From the NCBI GenBank assembly GCA_963755055.1, contig CAVWIS010000034.1:372001-436000 (forward strand): 64,000 nt of DNA. The letters run 5' to 3'. The notes beneath the pieces are model-generated. The model had not been told where the DNA came from and did not search any database. It saw only the letters and a program-made list of their open reading frames with translations. The first letter of the stretch is position 1. The number at the start of each line of letters is the position of its first letter. The position numbers and the translations under genes were made by a program. Source of the DNA: AP-16 sp963755055 (GTDB taxonomy: Bacteria > Pseudomonadota > Alphaproteobacteria > Rhizobiales > Xanthobacteraceae). Of the stretch, positions 17,611-26,114 are shown piece by piece.

Positions 17611-18567
17611 TTACGACAGCGGGCAGGGGTGGTGCGGCTTCTCTCCGCGCAGCACCCGCACGACCTCCTCTGCCGACCGCTGGCGAAGCTCGATCAGCGA
17701 GGCCGTGGAGGAAAAGGCAACGTGCGGCGTCGCGATGACGCGCGGATGGCCGGTGATCGCTGCCGGCGGCGTCGGCTCGCCGTCGATCACATCGAGACCC
17801 GCCATGTCGATCACGCCGCGATCGAGCGCATCGAGCAGTGCCGCATTATCGACGAGCCCGCCGCGGCTGACATTGATCAGCAGGCTTCCCGGTTTCATCC
17901 GGCCGATAAGCCCGGCGTCGAACAGGTGGCGGGTGCTCGGCGTGAGCGGCAGGTGGATCACCACCACGTCGGATCGCTCCACCAGCTCGCCGAGCTCGAC
18001 CTGCTGGACGGCGACCGCGCTCGCGCCCGCCGGCATCATGTCAAAGACCAGGAGTTTTACCCCGAACGATCCGAGCTTCTGCGCGGTCTTGCGGCCAATG
18101 CGGCCGAATCCCACGATGCCGACCACGAGGTCGCGCACGCGGCGCAACTGTGCGTCCGCCGGCTCCCACCGGCCGGCTTTCACCGCCCGGTCGAAGCCGG
18201 TGATGCCACGCGCCCAACTCAGAAGCAGGCCGACCGCGTGGTCGGAGACCTCCTCGACGCAATAGTCGGGCACGTTGGTAACGATGGCGCCCTGGGCGGC
18301 GGCGGCGGCGCGATCGATGTTGTCGAGGCCGACGCCGATCCGGGCGACGATCTTCAGGTCCGGACAGGCGCGTATCGCCTGCGCATTCACCTCCGCCCAG
18401 CAGGTCATGATCGCGGCCGGCCGGTGCTCGGCCGCGAGCCGGGCGATCTCCGACGCCGGCAGTGCCGTAGCCGGTCCGGCCACCAGCGCCAGCCCCGCCC
18501 CCTCGATCACCGCGCGTTCGATGTCGAGATCCGGCCACGCACGGTCAGTGATGAGAACCTTGGTCAT
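17611..18567 (-). CDS. D-isomer-specific 2-hydroxyacid dehydrogenase
   Basis: An NAD(P)-dependent enzyme of the glycerate/phosphoglycerate dehydrogenase family, 318 residues from the ATG at 18567 (MTKVLITDRAWPDLD). A GTG at 18606 overlapping the previous stop would add 13 residues and is possible. The Rossmann motif is VGIVGFGRIGRKTA, the catalytic arginine is in LLINVSRGGLVD, and the glutamate and histidine are in DVIDGEPTP and VIATPHVAFSS. It probably interconverts a 2-oxo and a D-2-hydroxy acid such as hydroxypyruvate and glycerate. It lies between the FAD oxidoreductase and the enolase paralogue. Confidence 0.88.
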   Translation of the reverse strand: MTKVLITDRAWPDLDIERAVIEGAGLALVAGPATALPASEIARLAAEHRPAAIMTCWAEVNAQAIRACPDLKIVARIGVGLDNIDRAAAAAQGAIVTNVPDYCVEEVSDHAVGLLLSWARGITGFDRAVKAGRWEPADAQLRRVRDLVVGIVGFGRIGRKTAQKLGSFGVKLLVFDMMPAGASAVAVQQVELGELVERSDVVVIHLPLTPSTRHLFDAGLIGRMKPGSLLINVSRGGLVDNAALLDALDRGVIDMAGLDVIDGEPTPPAAITGHPRVIATPHVAFSSTASLIELRQRSAEEVVRVLRGEKPHHPCPLS

Positions 18568-18602
18568 GACGATCCGTCTTTCGGGCAGCGGTTCCTGTTT
18601 GC

Positions 18603-20251
18603 TCACGCCGGCCAGGCGAGCGGCACGCCCTCATCCTCCAGACTGTGCTGGAATTTTGACCGCAGCTCCGCGTCGCCGCAGACCGCAGCCGGGAGTTTTC
18701 CCTGGTCGAGGCAGAACGCCGCGAGCGCTCCCGCCGCCTCCCCGATGTTCCATTCCACCGGATGCAGCCGGTAGCAGCCATTGGTGATGTGCGTCGTGCC
18801 GATATTTTTTGCCGCTGCGATCAGGTTGCGGATCCGGATCGGGATCAGCGCGCCGAGCGGGATCTGGAACGGCCGCGTACGGCAACTGACGCCGACGTCC
18901 TCCGGGCCGGCCCGATGGATGTCGATCGGATACCAGCCGACGCCCACCGAATCGCCGAAGTGGGCGGCACTCGGTCCGTTCTGGAAGTGGGCGGACACGT
19001 CCTGCTCGACCACCGTGCGCAAGGCCTTGATGCGGCGCGTTTCGCGGATGTAGGGAAATTTCGCCAGACCGTCCGGGGTGCCCATGATATCGGGCCGCAG
19101 CTTCAGCTCCGGCGCCCCGCGCCGGCTGCCCTCGGCGGGCGCCTCCGTCTGCACCCAGTGCAGGAACCCGAGGCTCGCCCGCTTGGCGTCCTGCAGGGAC
19201 GCCGCGATCTCGCCCGCGCGGCGATCGATGATGCTCGCTTCGCGGTAGTCGTTGCCGGGCCAGTTGAACATCGACAGGTCGGCGGCAAAACCGGCGGCGA
19301 ACTGCGCACTGTCGATCAGCCGGCGATAGGTCCACAGCCCTCCCTTGGTGCCCGGCATCGTCTCGAACAATCTGTAGTCCAGCCAGCCGCTCTCCTCGCC
19401 ATAAATCTCGCCGCCGTGTACCTCGATGCGCAGGCTGTAGGGTTGCGAGCTGCGGAAGAAATCGTATCGCGCCGGCCGCTCGATGACATGGCGCTCGCCC
19501 TCCGGCCGGCGCTCGAGCGCGAACACATAGGTGAAGCTCTGCACGCAGTGCGGCTTCGGCTCGGATGGCTGGGCGTGCGGCTCGCCCGTCTCGGCGATGG
19601 TCTCCGCGCCAACCCGGTATTCGGCACCGACGAGCGGCAGCAGGTCGCCGAGTTCGGTCGCGTCGAGCACGACGGCGGAACAGAACCGCAGCGCTCGTCG
19701 GTTCTCCAGACCGATGGCCGTCACCGCGACCACGCGATCGTCCTCGACCTCGGCGGCGGCGGCCCTGGTTCGCAGATGCAAGGTGAGGCGGCCGGCGTCC
19801 AGATGCGGCCGGAGCAGCGCCATCAGGGCGGCAACCCCGACCTTCGGCTCGAATGCGACCCGGGTGACCCAGCAGTTGCCCGGGTTGAAATGGGTTTTTC
19901 TCCGGCTTCGCGTGCAAGCGGCCGATAGTGATCGCGCAGCGCATTGCGCAGCGAGTAATAGCTGGCGGTGCCGCCAAAATCCTCGATGCGATCGTGCTCG
20001 TCGAGCGCGGAGACGCCCTGCGCGGTCAGCTGCCCGCCGATCCAGTCGGTCTCCTCGATCAGATGCACGTTGCGGCCCCGCCGCGCGGCAGCCAATGCCG
20101 CCGCGACCCCGCCGGTGCCGCCGCCGACCACGAGCACGTCGCACCTGATGTCCCGCGCCGGAGGGACGCCGAGCGGGACGACCGCAATGGACGGATCGCC
20201 ATCCGACGGCACCCGCATGACATCGACCACGGCATCGAGCGCACGTTTCAT
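18603..20251 (-). pseudogene. FAD-dependent oxidoreductase (FAD_oxidored family) broken by one frameshift
   Basis: Two frames together make one protein of about 549 residues. The first (ATG at 20251) has the FAD-binding CDVLVVGGGTGGVAAALAAARRG, a Rossmann motif followed by the acidic residue in LIEETDWIGGQLT, and runs to YRPLAREAGEK. The second continues with HFNPGNCWVTRVAFEP and runs to 18603. The switch falls in a run of five A on the coding strand (plus-strand T at 19895-19899), where one base appears to be missing. Members oxidise or reduce diverse substrates using FAD. All else is intact, so this is either a very recent mutation or a homopolymer sequencing error. Confidence 0.85.
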
Positions 20252-20270
20252 GAATGATAATTTGCCCTTG

Positions 20271-20978
20271 CTAAACCGGACCGAAGTATAGCTGGCGGAT
20301 CAGCGGCGTGTCGCGCAGCGATGCCGGCGTGCCTTCGGCGGCAATGCGGCCCGAGGCGAGCACGTAGGCCCGGTCGGCCACCGCCAAAGCCATGGCGGCA
20401 TTCTGCTCCGCCAGCAGGATGGGCATGCCCGAGCGGGCGAGTTTCGCCACGGTGTCGCTGATCTCGTCGACGATACGCGGCGCCAGGCCCAGAGTCGGCT
20501 CGTCGAGCAGCAGGCATTTCGGGCGCCCCATCAGGCCGCGCGAGATCGCGAGCATCTGCTGCTCGCCGCCCGACAGCGATCCGGCCCGCTGCCGGCGCCG
20601 CTCAGCCAGCCGCGGGAACATGGCGAATGCCCGTTCGAGATCGTCCTCGATGCGGTCGCGGTCGGCGCGATGGTAGGCCCCCATGATCAGGTTCTCGATG
20701 ACGCTGGAACGGGCGAAGACCTGGCGCCCTTCGGGCACCAGGATGATGCCGAGACCGACGCGTTGCGGCGTCGGCAGCGCCCCGATGTCCCGGCCGTCGA
20801 AGAGGACGGCGCCGCGCGTCGGCTTCTTCAGGCCGGCGATCAGGCGCATCGTGGTCGACTTGCCGGCCGCATTGGCACCGATCAGGGCGACGACCTCGCC
20901 GGGATGCAGGACGATGCTGGCGTCGCTCACCACCTCGTTCTTTCCGTAGTGCGCCGTGACCTCTCTAAGCTCCAGCAT
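20271..20978 (-). CDS. livF: Branched-chain-type ABC transporter ATPase LivF
   Basis: A 235-residue ATPase with Walker A (GANAAGKST), signature (LSGGEQQMLAISRGL) and Walker B (CLLLDEPTLGLAP). The short form and the LELREVTAHYGKNEVVSDASIVLHPGE opening identify LivF. The ATG at 20978 is used; its start lies inside the end of livG (14-nt overlap). The importer components are arranged livH-livM-livG-livF downstream of a binding protein and probably feed the adjacent enzymes. Confidence 0.93.
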   Translation of the reverse strand: MLELREVTAHYGKNEVVSDASIVLHPGEVVALIGANAAGKSTTMRLIAGLKKPTRGAVLFDGRDIGALPTPQRVGLGIILVPEGRQVFARSSVIENLIMGAYHRADRDRIEDDLERAFAMFPRLAERRRQRAGSLSGGEQQMLAISRGLMGRPKCLLLDEPTLGLAPRIVDEISDTVAKLARSGMPILLAEQNAAMALAVADRAYVLASGRIAAEGTPASLRDTPLIRQLYFGPV

Positions 20979-21735
20979 GCTGGCGTCCCAGATAGGCGGT
21001 GATGACTCGCTGGTCGGACAGCACGTCCTTGGGCGATCCCTCCGCGATCTTGTTGCCGTTCTGCAGCACAACAAGACGGTGAGCGAACTCGGCGAGGAAC
21101 GCGACCTTGTGATCGATGATGCAGAGCGTGGTCCCATGCTGGAGAAGGTCGCCGAGCACCAGGCGGAGATTGACGATCTCCTCCTGGCCGAGCCCCGACG
21201 CCGGCTCGTCGAGCAGCAGGAGCTTGGGCTCGCACATCATGGCCATTGCCACGCCGAGCATCTTCTCCTCTCCGTAGGACAGCGCGGCCGCGGGCTTGTC
21301 CGCTACCTCCCCGAGGCGGCAAAGCGCCAGCACGCGACTGACCCGACCCTGCAGCTCCCGATCGGTCGTAGTCGATGCGAACAAGGTCGTTCCCCGGCGC
21401 ATGCCGAGCAGCCGCTTGAGCGCGAGATGGCTGGCGATCATCACATGATCGAGGACGCTCAGCTCGGCGAACAGCTGCGGGTTCTGAAAGGTCTTCACGA
21501 TGCCCAGGGCAGCGATGGTGTCGGGCCGGGCGCCGGAAATATCGCGCCCCTGCCACACCACCCGGCCCGAGGTCGGGACCAGTAGCCCGGCGAGCAGGTT
21601 GAGCAGCGTGGTCTTTCCCGACCCGTTGGGACCGAGAACGCCGACGATCTCGCCCTCATCGATCGTGAGCGAGACCTCGGATACCGCAACAAGGCCGCCG
21701 AAGCGCTTGGTGAGCGTGTCGATCTCAAGAAACAT
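20965..21735 (-). CDS. livG: Branched-chain-type ABC transporter ATPase LivG
   Basis: A 256-residue ATPase with Walker A (GPNGSGKTTLLN), signature region LSYGEEKMLGVAMAMM and Walker B (LLLLDEPASGL). LivG proteins have the longer region between Walker A and signature seen here (about residues 85-145). The usual LSGGQ is LSYGEEKM, which occurs in LivG. It overlaps livM by 11 nt and livF by 14 nt, indicating coupled translation. Confidence 0.93.
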   Translation of the reverse strand: MFLEIDTLTKRFGGLVAVSEVSLTIDEGEIVGVLGPNGSGKTTLLNLLAGLLVPTSGRVVWQGRDISGARPDTIAALGIVKTFQNPQLFAELSVLDHVMIASHLALKRLLGMRRGTTLFASTTTDRELQGRVSRVLALCRLGEVADKPAAALSYGEEKMLGVAMAMMCEPKLLLLDEPASGLGQEEIVNLRLVLGDLLQHGTTLCIIDHKVAFLAEFAHRLVVLQNGNKIAEGSPKDVLSDQRVITAYLGRQHAGA

Positions 21736-22660
21736 GGCGCCAGCGCGTGAACAGCCCCACGATGCCCCGCGGCATGATGAGGATGACGAGAATCAGGATG
21801 GCGCCGTAGGTGGCGGCGCGGATCTCCGCCGGGAACTCGATGGCATGGGGAAGGCCGGTCAGCAGGAAGGCACCGACGACCGGGCCGAGGATCGAGCCTT
21901 GGCCGCCGAGCAGAACCATGGCGATGGCGTCGAGCGACTGCGTGATCGATAGTTGCGAGGGCTCGATATAGTTGGTGTAGAAGCCGAACAGCGCTCCGGC
22001 GAATGCCGCCAGGATGTTCGATACGGTGAACGCCAGGAGCTTGTAGCGAAACGTGTTGATGCCGAGGGTCTGCGCCAGATCCTCGTTGAGACGGATGGCC
22101 GCGAAATTACGCCCGATCCATGAGCGGACGACCACCTGGGACGCCGCGCAGACGACGAGAAGGGCCGTCAGCGCGAGAAAGTACCATGCTCGCGTTCCCT
22201 CGATCGTCAGCACGCCGTAGCCGGGCAGCCAGACGGTGGGCTTATCGAGCACGAGAAGGCCCAAGGTTCCGTTGGTCACGCTGTTCCAGTTCAGCACGAC
22301 CAGCCGGGCGAGCTCGGAAAAGGCCAGCGTGACCACGGCGAAATAGAACTCCCGCAGCCTGAACTTGAAGCAGAGCCAGCCTACCAGCAGCGACAGAGCC
22401 AAGATCCCGGCAAAGGTCGGGACCAGCGCCAGCCAGAACGAGATGCCGAACCTGGTCAGGAAGAGATACGTCGCGTAGGCGCCGATCCCGAACGCGGCAC
22501 CATGAAACATCGTCAGCTGGCCCGCGTAGCCGAACACGATGTTGAAGCCGACAGCGAGGATGCCGAGGATGAAGGTGAAGATGAGAATCGTCAGCATGAC
22601 CTCGCTGCTGCTGACGAACGGGACCAGATAGAGCGGCAGCAGCAGCCAGACCGCGCTCAT
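21725..22660 (-). CDS. livM: Branched-chain-type ABC transporter permease LivM
   Basis: A 311-residue permease with about nine helices and the motif NIVFGYAGQLTMFHGAAFGIGAYATYL, typical of LivM. The coupling loop lies around RTLGINTFRYKLLAFTVSNILAAFAGALFG-type sequence near residue 215, and QSLDAIAMVLLGGQGSILGPVVGAF near residue 255 is also diagnostic. The ATG at 22660 overlaps the livH stop by 4 nt. A much longer in-frame opening upstream is antisense or shadow to livH. Confidence 0.92.
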   Translation of the reverse strand: MSAVWLLLPLYLVPFVSSSEVMLTILIFTFILGILAVGFNIVFGYAGQLTMFHGAAFGIGAYATYLFLTRFGISFWLALVPTFAGILALSLLVGWLCFKFRLREFYFAVVTLAFSELARLVVLNWNSVTNGTLGLLVLDKPTVWLPGYGVLTIEGTRAWYFLALTALLVVCAASQVVVRSWIGRNFAAIRLNEDLAQTLGINTFRYKLLAFTVSNILAAFAGALFGFYTNYIEPSQLSITQSLDAIAMVLLGGQGSILGPVVGAFLLTGLPHAIEFPAEIRAATYGAILILVILIMPRGIVGLFTRWRHVS

Positions 22661-23517
22661 GTCCGGCTTCCGAACAGGCCGCTCGGCCGGAACAGCAGGA
22701 TCGCAACCAGGAAGACGAGGCCATAGGCGTCGCGAAAAGCCGTGGGCAGGAAGAGCGAGCCGATCGATTCGGTCACCCCGAGAATGATGCCGCCGACCAG
22801 GGCGCCGGCCAGACTGCCGACGCCGGCCAGAATGGCGGCTTCCACGCCCTTGAGGACGAACAGGGCCCCCATCGATGGCTCCAGCGAGTAGAGACCGGCG
22901 CACAGCGCGCCGCCCATGCCCGCGAGCGCGCAGGAGTAGACGTTGACACCGACCTGCAGGATGTCGGTGTTCACGCCCATCAGCATGGCGGCTTCCGGGT
23001 TCTGCGCATAGGCCCGCGTGGCACGCCCCAGCCAGGTATTGGCGAGCGCCAGCCAGGTCAGTCCGATGACGGCGAGAAGCACTCCGAAGGTCACGACCTT
23101 CATGCGCGGCAGCGTGATGTCGCCCACCGTCCAGGCTCCGGACAGCACGAAGTCCATGTTCTTCGGCGTCGCCGTGTAGAGCAGCAGCACTCCGCTCTCG
23201 ATGACCGAGATCAGGCCGATGGAGACCAGGAGGCCGTTGACCAGGTTGTTCCGGGTGAACTGGAAGAGCGCCCGATCCGAAATGAGCCCCACCAGCCCGG
23301 CGATCAGCACGGCGAAGACGACCGCGACGGGGTAGGGCAGGTGCGTGATATCGGTCAGATGCCACGCCGCATAGGCCCCGATCATCATGAACTGCCCGAG
23401 CGCAAAATTCACGATGCCGGTGACGCCGAACGTCAAGGTCACGCCCAGGGCGATGATGCCGTAGAGCGCTCCGATGATGATGCCGTTCAGGAATTGCCCG
23501 AGAATGACTTGGGTCAT
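22657..23517 (-). CDS. livH: Branched-chain-type ABC transporter permease LivH
   Basis: A 286-residue permease starting MTQVILGQFLNGIIIGALYGIIALG, the standard LivH opening. It contains GIVNFALGQFMMIGAYAAW and the later GVEAAILAGVGSLAGALVGGIILGV. It forms the membrane channel with LivM. Between it and the upstream binding-protein gene lies a tandem repeat element (23554-23859), which may uncouple expression of the binding protein from the membrane and ATPase subunits. Confidence 0.93.
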   Translation of the reverse strand: MTQVILGQFLNGIIIGALYGIIALGVTLTFGVTGIVNFALGQFMMIGAYAAWHLTDITHLPYPVAVVFAVLIAGLVGLISDRALFQFTRNNLVNGLLVSIGLISVIESGVLLLYTATPKNMDFVLSGAWTVGDITLPRMKVVTFGVLLAVIGLTWLALANTWLGRATRAYAQNPEAAMLMGVNTDILQVGVNVYSCALAGMGGALCAGLYSLEPSMGALFVLKGVEAAILAGVGSLAGALVGGIILGVTESIGSLFLPTAFRDAYGLVFLVAILLFRPSGLFGSRT

Positions 23518-23553
23518 CGGCGGCTACAGCGCATCCCGGTCAAATTGCATCGT

Positions 23554-23859
23554 CCGTAGGGTGGGCAAAATCGCTACGCGGACCACGCGGCTGGTCCGAA
23601 CCCCACGTGCGATTTTGCCCACGCGGTCCGCATCCGCGTGGTACTGCGTGGGCAAATCGCCCCGATAGTTCGATCGAGCCGCAAGGTCTTGCCACGCGAT
23701 TTGCCCACCCTACGGTCTACGCGGACCACGCGGCTTGATCCGAACCCCACGTGCGATCTTGCCCACGCGGTCCGTACTCGCGTCGCACCGCGTGGGCAAA
23801 TCGCCCCGATAGTTCGATCGAGCCGCAAGGTCTCGCCACGCGATTTGCCCACCCTACGG
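23554..23859. repeat. Two tandem 143-bp repeats bounded by inverted GTAGGGTGGGCAAA ends
   Basis: Two adjacent near-identical 143-bp units (23574-23716 and 23717-23859) fill the space between livH and the binding-protein gene. Each contains inverted segments built on TGCCCACGCGGTCC and GCGTGGGCAAATCGC. Each ends TTTGCCCACCCTACGG, and the inverse of this sequence (CGTAGGGTGGGCAAAA) sits at the left edge near 23555. The layout is that of a folded repetitive extragenic element, like those common in Bradyrhizobiaceae. The right end reaches into the binding-protein gene and supplies its stop codon. No protein is encoded here. Confidence 0.85.
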
Positions 23860-25020
23860 CTCGACGCGCGTGATCTGGATCGCGCCGCCCTTCTTCAGGT
23901 GGGCGATGTCGAAGTCGAAGATCTGCTCGCCGCGCTGATCGAACTTGATCGTCCACAAGCCGCTGTAGGTGGACGACAGCAGCGCCGCACGGATCGCGCC
24001 GACATCCTCGACGGTTCCCGCCTTCTGCATCGCGGCAACCAGCATGTAGACGTGGTCATAGCAGGACGAGGAGCACAGCGGCGCCTGGTCGTAGGGGAAC
24101 TCGCGCTTGTAGAACGCCTTGTAGGCCTCGATGAACTGCTTCACCTTGGGGGAAGCCTTCTCGGCCTCCTCGAAATATTTCGGCACGTAGACGATATAGT
24201 CCTCGATGCCGTCCTTGTTCTTCATGCCGGGGCCGAGCGAGCCGCGCACCAGGAAGAATTTCCGGATGAAGTTGCCCTCCGTCGCCTGGCGCACGATGTC
24301 GTAGAGCGGCGCGTCGCTGTAGCCGGGAAAGAGGTAATCCGCCTTGAATGCCGCCAGCTTCGCCAGCACCGGGGTGAAGTCCTTGGTGCCGGGCTCGAAA
24401 TATTCCGTGACGGTCTCGATGCCCTTCGCCTTGAAGAGCGGCTCGTAGATCTCGCCGAGCACCTTGCCGCCCTGGTCGTTCTGGAACAGCATGGCGATCT
24501 TCTTCGGGTGCGCCGTGTTGATCAGATAGTCGACCATGCGCTCGCCGAAACCGTTGGGACCGGCATCCCAGTTCCAGGTGCGGATCAGAAAATCGTGCCC
24601 GGGCTGCCCGACGAAATCGTGGATACGCGTCGCGCCGCCCATCAGGAGGAACTTGCCATTGAACTGCTTGGCGTAGGGCAGCACCGTCACGAACACGTTG
24701 GAAAGGAAGGGGCCGAGCACGAACCGTGCCTTGTCCTGCTCGAGCAGCCGCTTGAGCTGGATCGTCGCCTCCTTGGGGTCGCCGCGGGTATCGAGGGAAA
24801 CCAGCTCGATCTTGTAGGTCTTGTCGCCGACCTTGAATCCGCCGGCCTTGTTGATCTCGTCGACCGCCATGGGGACGCCCTGCGATCCCATCCAGCCGTA
24901 GATCGCATTGGCTCCGGTCTGCGCCTCGATCTGCCCGATCTTGACGACGCCCTGCGCCTGCGCACCGGCGGCCCATATCACGCCAAGCATGACGAGCGCG
25001 GTTCTCACGGTGTGAGACAT
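23854..25020 (-). CDS. Branched-chain-type ABC transporter substrate-binding protein
   Basis: A 388-residue periplasmic binding protein of the LivK/receptor-ligand-binding type. A signal peptide ends AGAQAQG near residue 23, and the mature start VVKIGQIEAQTGANAIYGWMGSQG is typical. The segments GVPMAVDEINKAGGFKVGDKTYKIELVSLDTRGDPKEA and YLFPGYSDA fit the fold. The ligand is not predictable. Its TAG stop is provided by the end of the tandem repeat element, so the last codons may have been altered when that element arrived. It is read after the two PhyH genes, 82 nt downstream. Confidence 0.92.
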   Translation of the reverse strand: MSHTVRTALVMLGVIWAAGAQAQGVVKIGQIEAQTGANAIYGWMGSQGVPMAVDEINKAGGFKVGDKTYKIELVSLDTRGDPKEATIQLKRLLEQDKARFVLGPFLSNVFVTVLPYAKQFNGKFLLMGGATRIHDFVGQPGHDFLIRTWNWDAGPNGFGERMVDYLINTAHPKKIAMLFQNDQGGKVLGEIYEPLFKAKGIETVTEYFEPGTKDFTPVLAKLAAFKADYLFPGYSDAPLYDIVRQATEGNFIRKFFLVRGSLGPGMKNKDGIEDYIVYVPKYFEEAEKASPKVKQFIEAYKAFYKREFPYDQAPLCSSSCYDHVYMLVAAMQKAGTVEDVGAIRAALLSSTYSGLWTIKFDQRGEQIFDFDIAHLKKGGAIQITRVEP

Positions 25021-25102
25021 CTCCAGCTCCCTCCGATGGGTTGTGGTTGTTATGGTTTGATCCGCGCCGCCGCCGGCCGGCGGGCGGGTCGCGCGGCCGG
25101 GT

Positions 25103-26032
25103 CTACATCATCCCCCCTGCCGCCACCTTGCGTTGGGTCGCCCATTCCTCCTGCTGTTGCACGGCGAAGATCGAGGTGTAGCCGCCCGACCAGTCGGGAG
25201 GCAGCAGGCAGGGACGCGGATCGTGGTAGGCCCACCGGGCCGGCTTGCCGCGCACGATCGCGCCATAATATTTCGACTGCAGCGGATTGTAGGTGTAGGG
25301 CATCGCGTTCGCCGCGGAATAGACGTTCAGGAGCAGCGGCCGCGGTATCTCCGACCAGTTGGCCTTCGAATAATGCAGCGTGCGGCAGTTGTGGATGGTG
25401 ACCGACCCCGCCGGCCCTTCCAGGTAGTCCACCTTGCTCATGTCGATTTTGCCGGCGTCTTCCGCGCTGAGGCAGCCGACCCACTGCCCCTCGGCGTTGT
25501 ACTGATCGACGACCGGCCCCTTGTGGCTGCCGCGCAGCACGCCGAGGGGGCCCTGGTCCGCAGTGCAGTCGAATACGTAGGTGCCGGCGGTGCAGGGACT
25601 GTAGTTGGTGTGCGGCCAGAACGAGATGTCCTGGTGCCACTTCACCTCGTCGCCGCCCTTCGACCACTTGAAGTTGAGCTTCGAGTGATGAAACTTGACG
25701 TCGGGGCCGACCAGATCGGCGATGGCGTCAGCGAGCGGCGAGTTTTTTCCCGACGCATATTCCCAGTAGGTCGGATGGTGGTCGTTCATGCTGGAGAGAC
25801 GGCGCAGACGGGGATGCTCGGCGCTATGCCCCTTGTCCAGATCCCATACCGCATCCGATGTCGTGACGGCGCGGCTGCGGTCGACCATCTCGTCGGTGAC
25901 GGCGCGCAGGCGTTCGATCCAGCTGTCGGGCAGGAATTTCTCCAGGAGAATATAACCGTTCTCGAAATAGAGCTCGCGCTGCTTTTGCGTCAGGACCGCG
26001 GGCCTGATCGAAAGAATCTGGTCGGGCGTCAT
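25103..26032 (-). CDS. Phytanoyl-CoA dioxygenase (PhyH) family protein 1
   Basis: An Fe(II)/2-oxoglutarate oxygenase, 309 residues from the ATG at 26032 (MTPDQILSIRPA). The metal triad is H133 and D135 in KWHQDISFW and H220 in CRTLHYSK, with a 2-oxoglutarate-binding arginine at about R231 (IPRPLLLNVYS). Members hydroxylate an aliphatic carbon of small molecules. It is distinct from its neighbour PhyH2 in length and sequence. The two genes are 82 nt apart on the same strand and open the transport and catabolism cluster. Confidence 0.9.
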   Translation of the reverse strand: MTPDQILSIRPAVLTQKQRELYFENGYILLEKFLPDSWIERLRAVTDEMVDRSRAVTTSDAVWDLDKGHSAEHPRLRRLSSMNDHHPTYWEYASGKNSPLADAIADLVGPDVKFHHSKLNFKWSKGGDEVKWHQDISFWPHTNYSPCTAGTYVFDCTADQGPLGVLRGSHKGPVVDQYNAEGQWVGCLSAEDAGKIDMSKVDYLEGPAGSVTIHNCRTLHYSKANWSEIPRPLLLNVYSAANAMPYTYNPLQSKYYGAIVRGKPARWAYHDPRPCLLPPDWSGGYTSIFAVQQQEEWATQRKVAAGGMM

Positions 26033-26114
26033 GGCTTTCTCCCATTCTGTTTTCGGCTGTCGGAGGGCGGCGCCTCCGACGTCACATCCGCCCATTCGTC
26101 CCTGCCCGCCTGGA

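Noticed and set aside
19880..19910. Programmed -1 frameshifting in the FAD oxidoreductase
   Set aside because: The codons GGA GAA AAA CCC do not form an X XXY YYZ slippery heptamer in the upstream frame, and family members are single-frame.
23574..23956. Small minus-strand open frames within the tandem repeat
   Set aside because: They arise from the repeat unit itself, show duplicated low-complexity peptides and resemble no protein.
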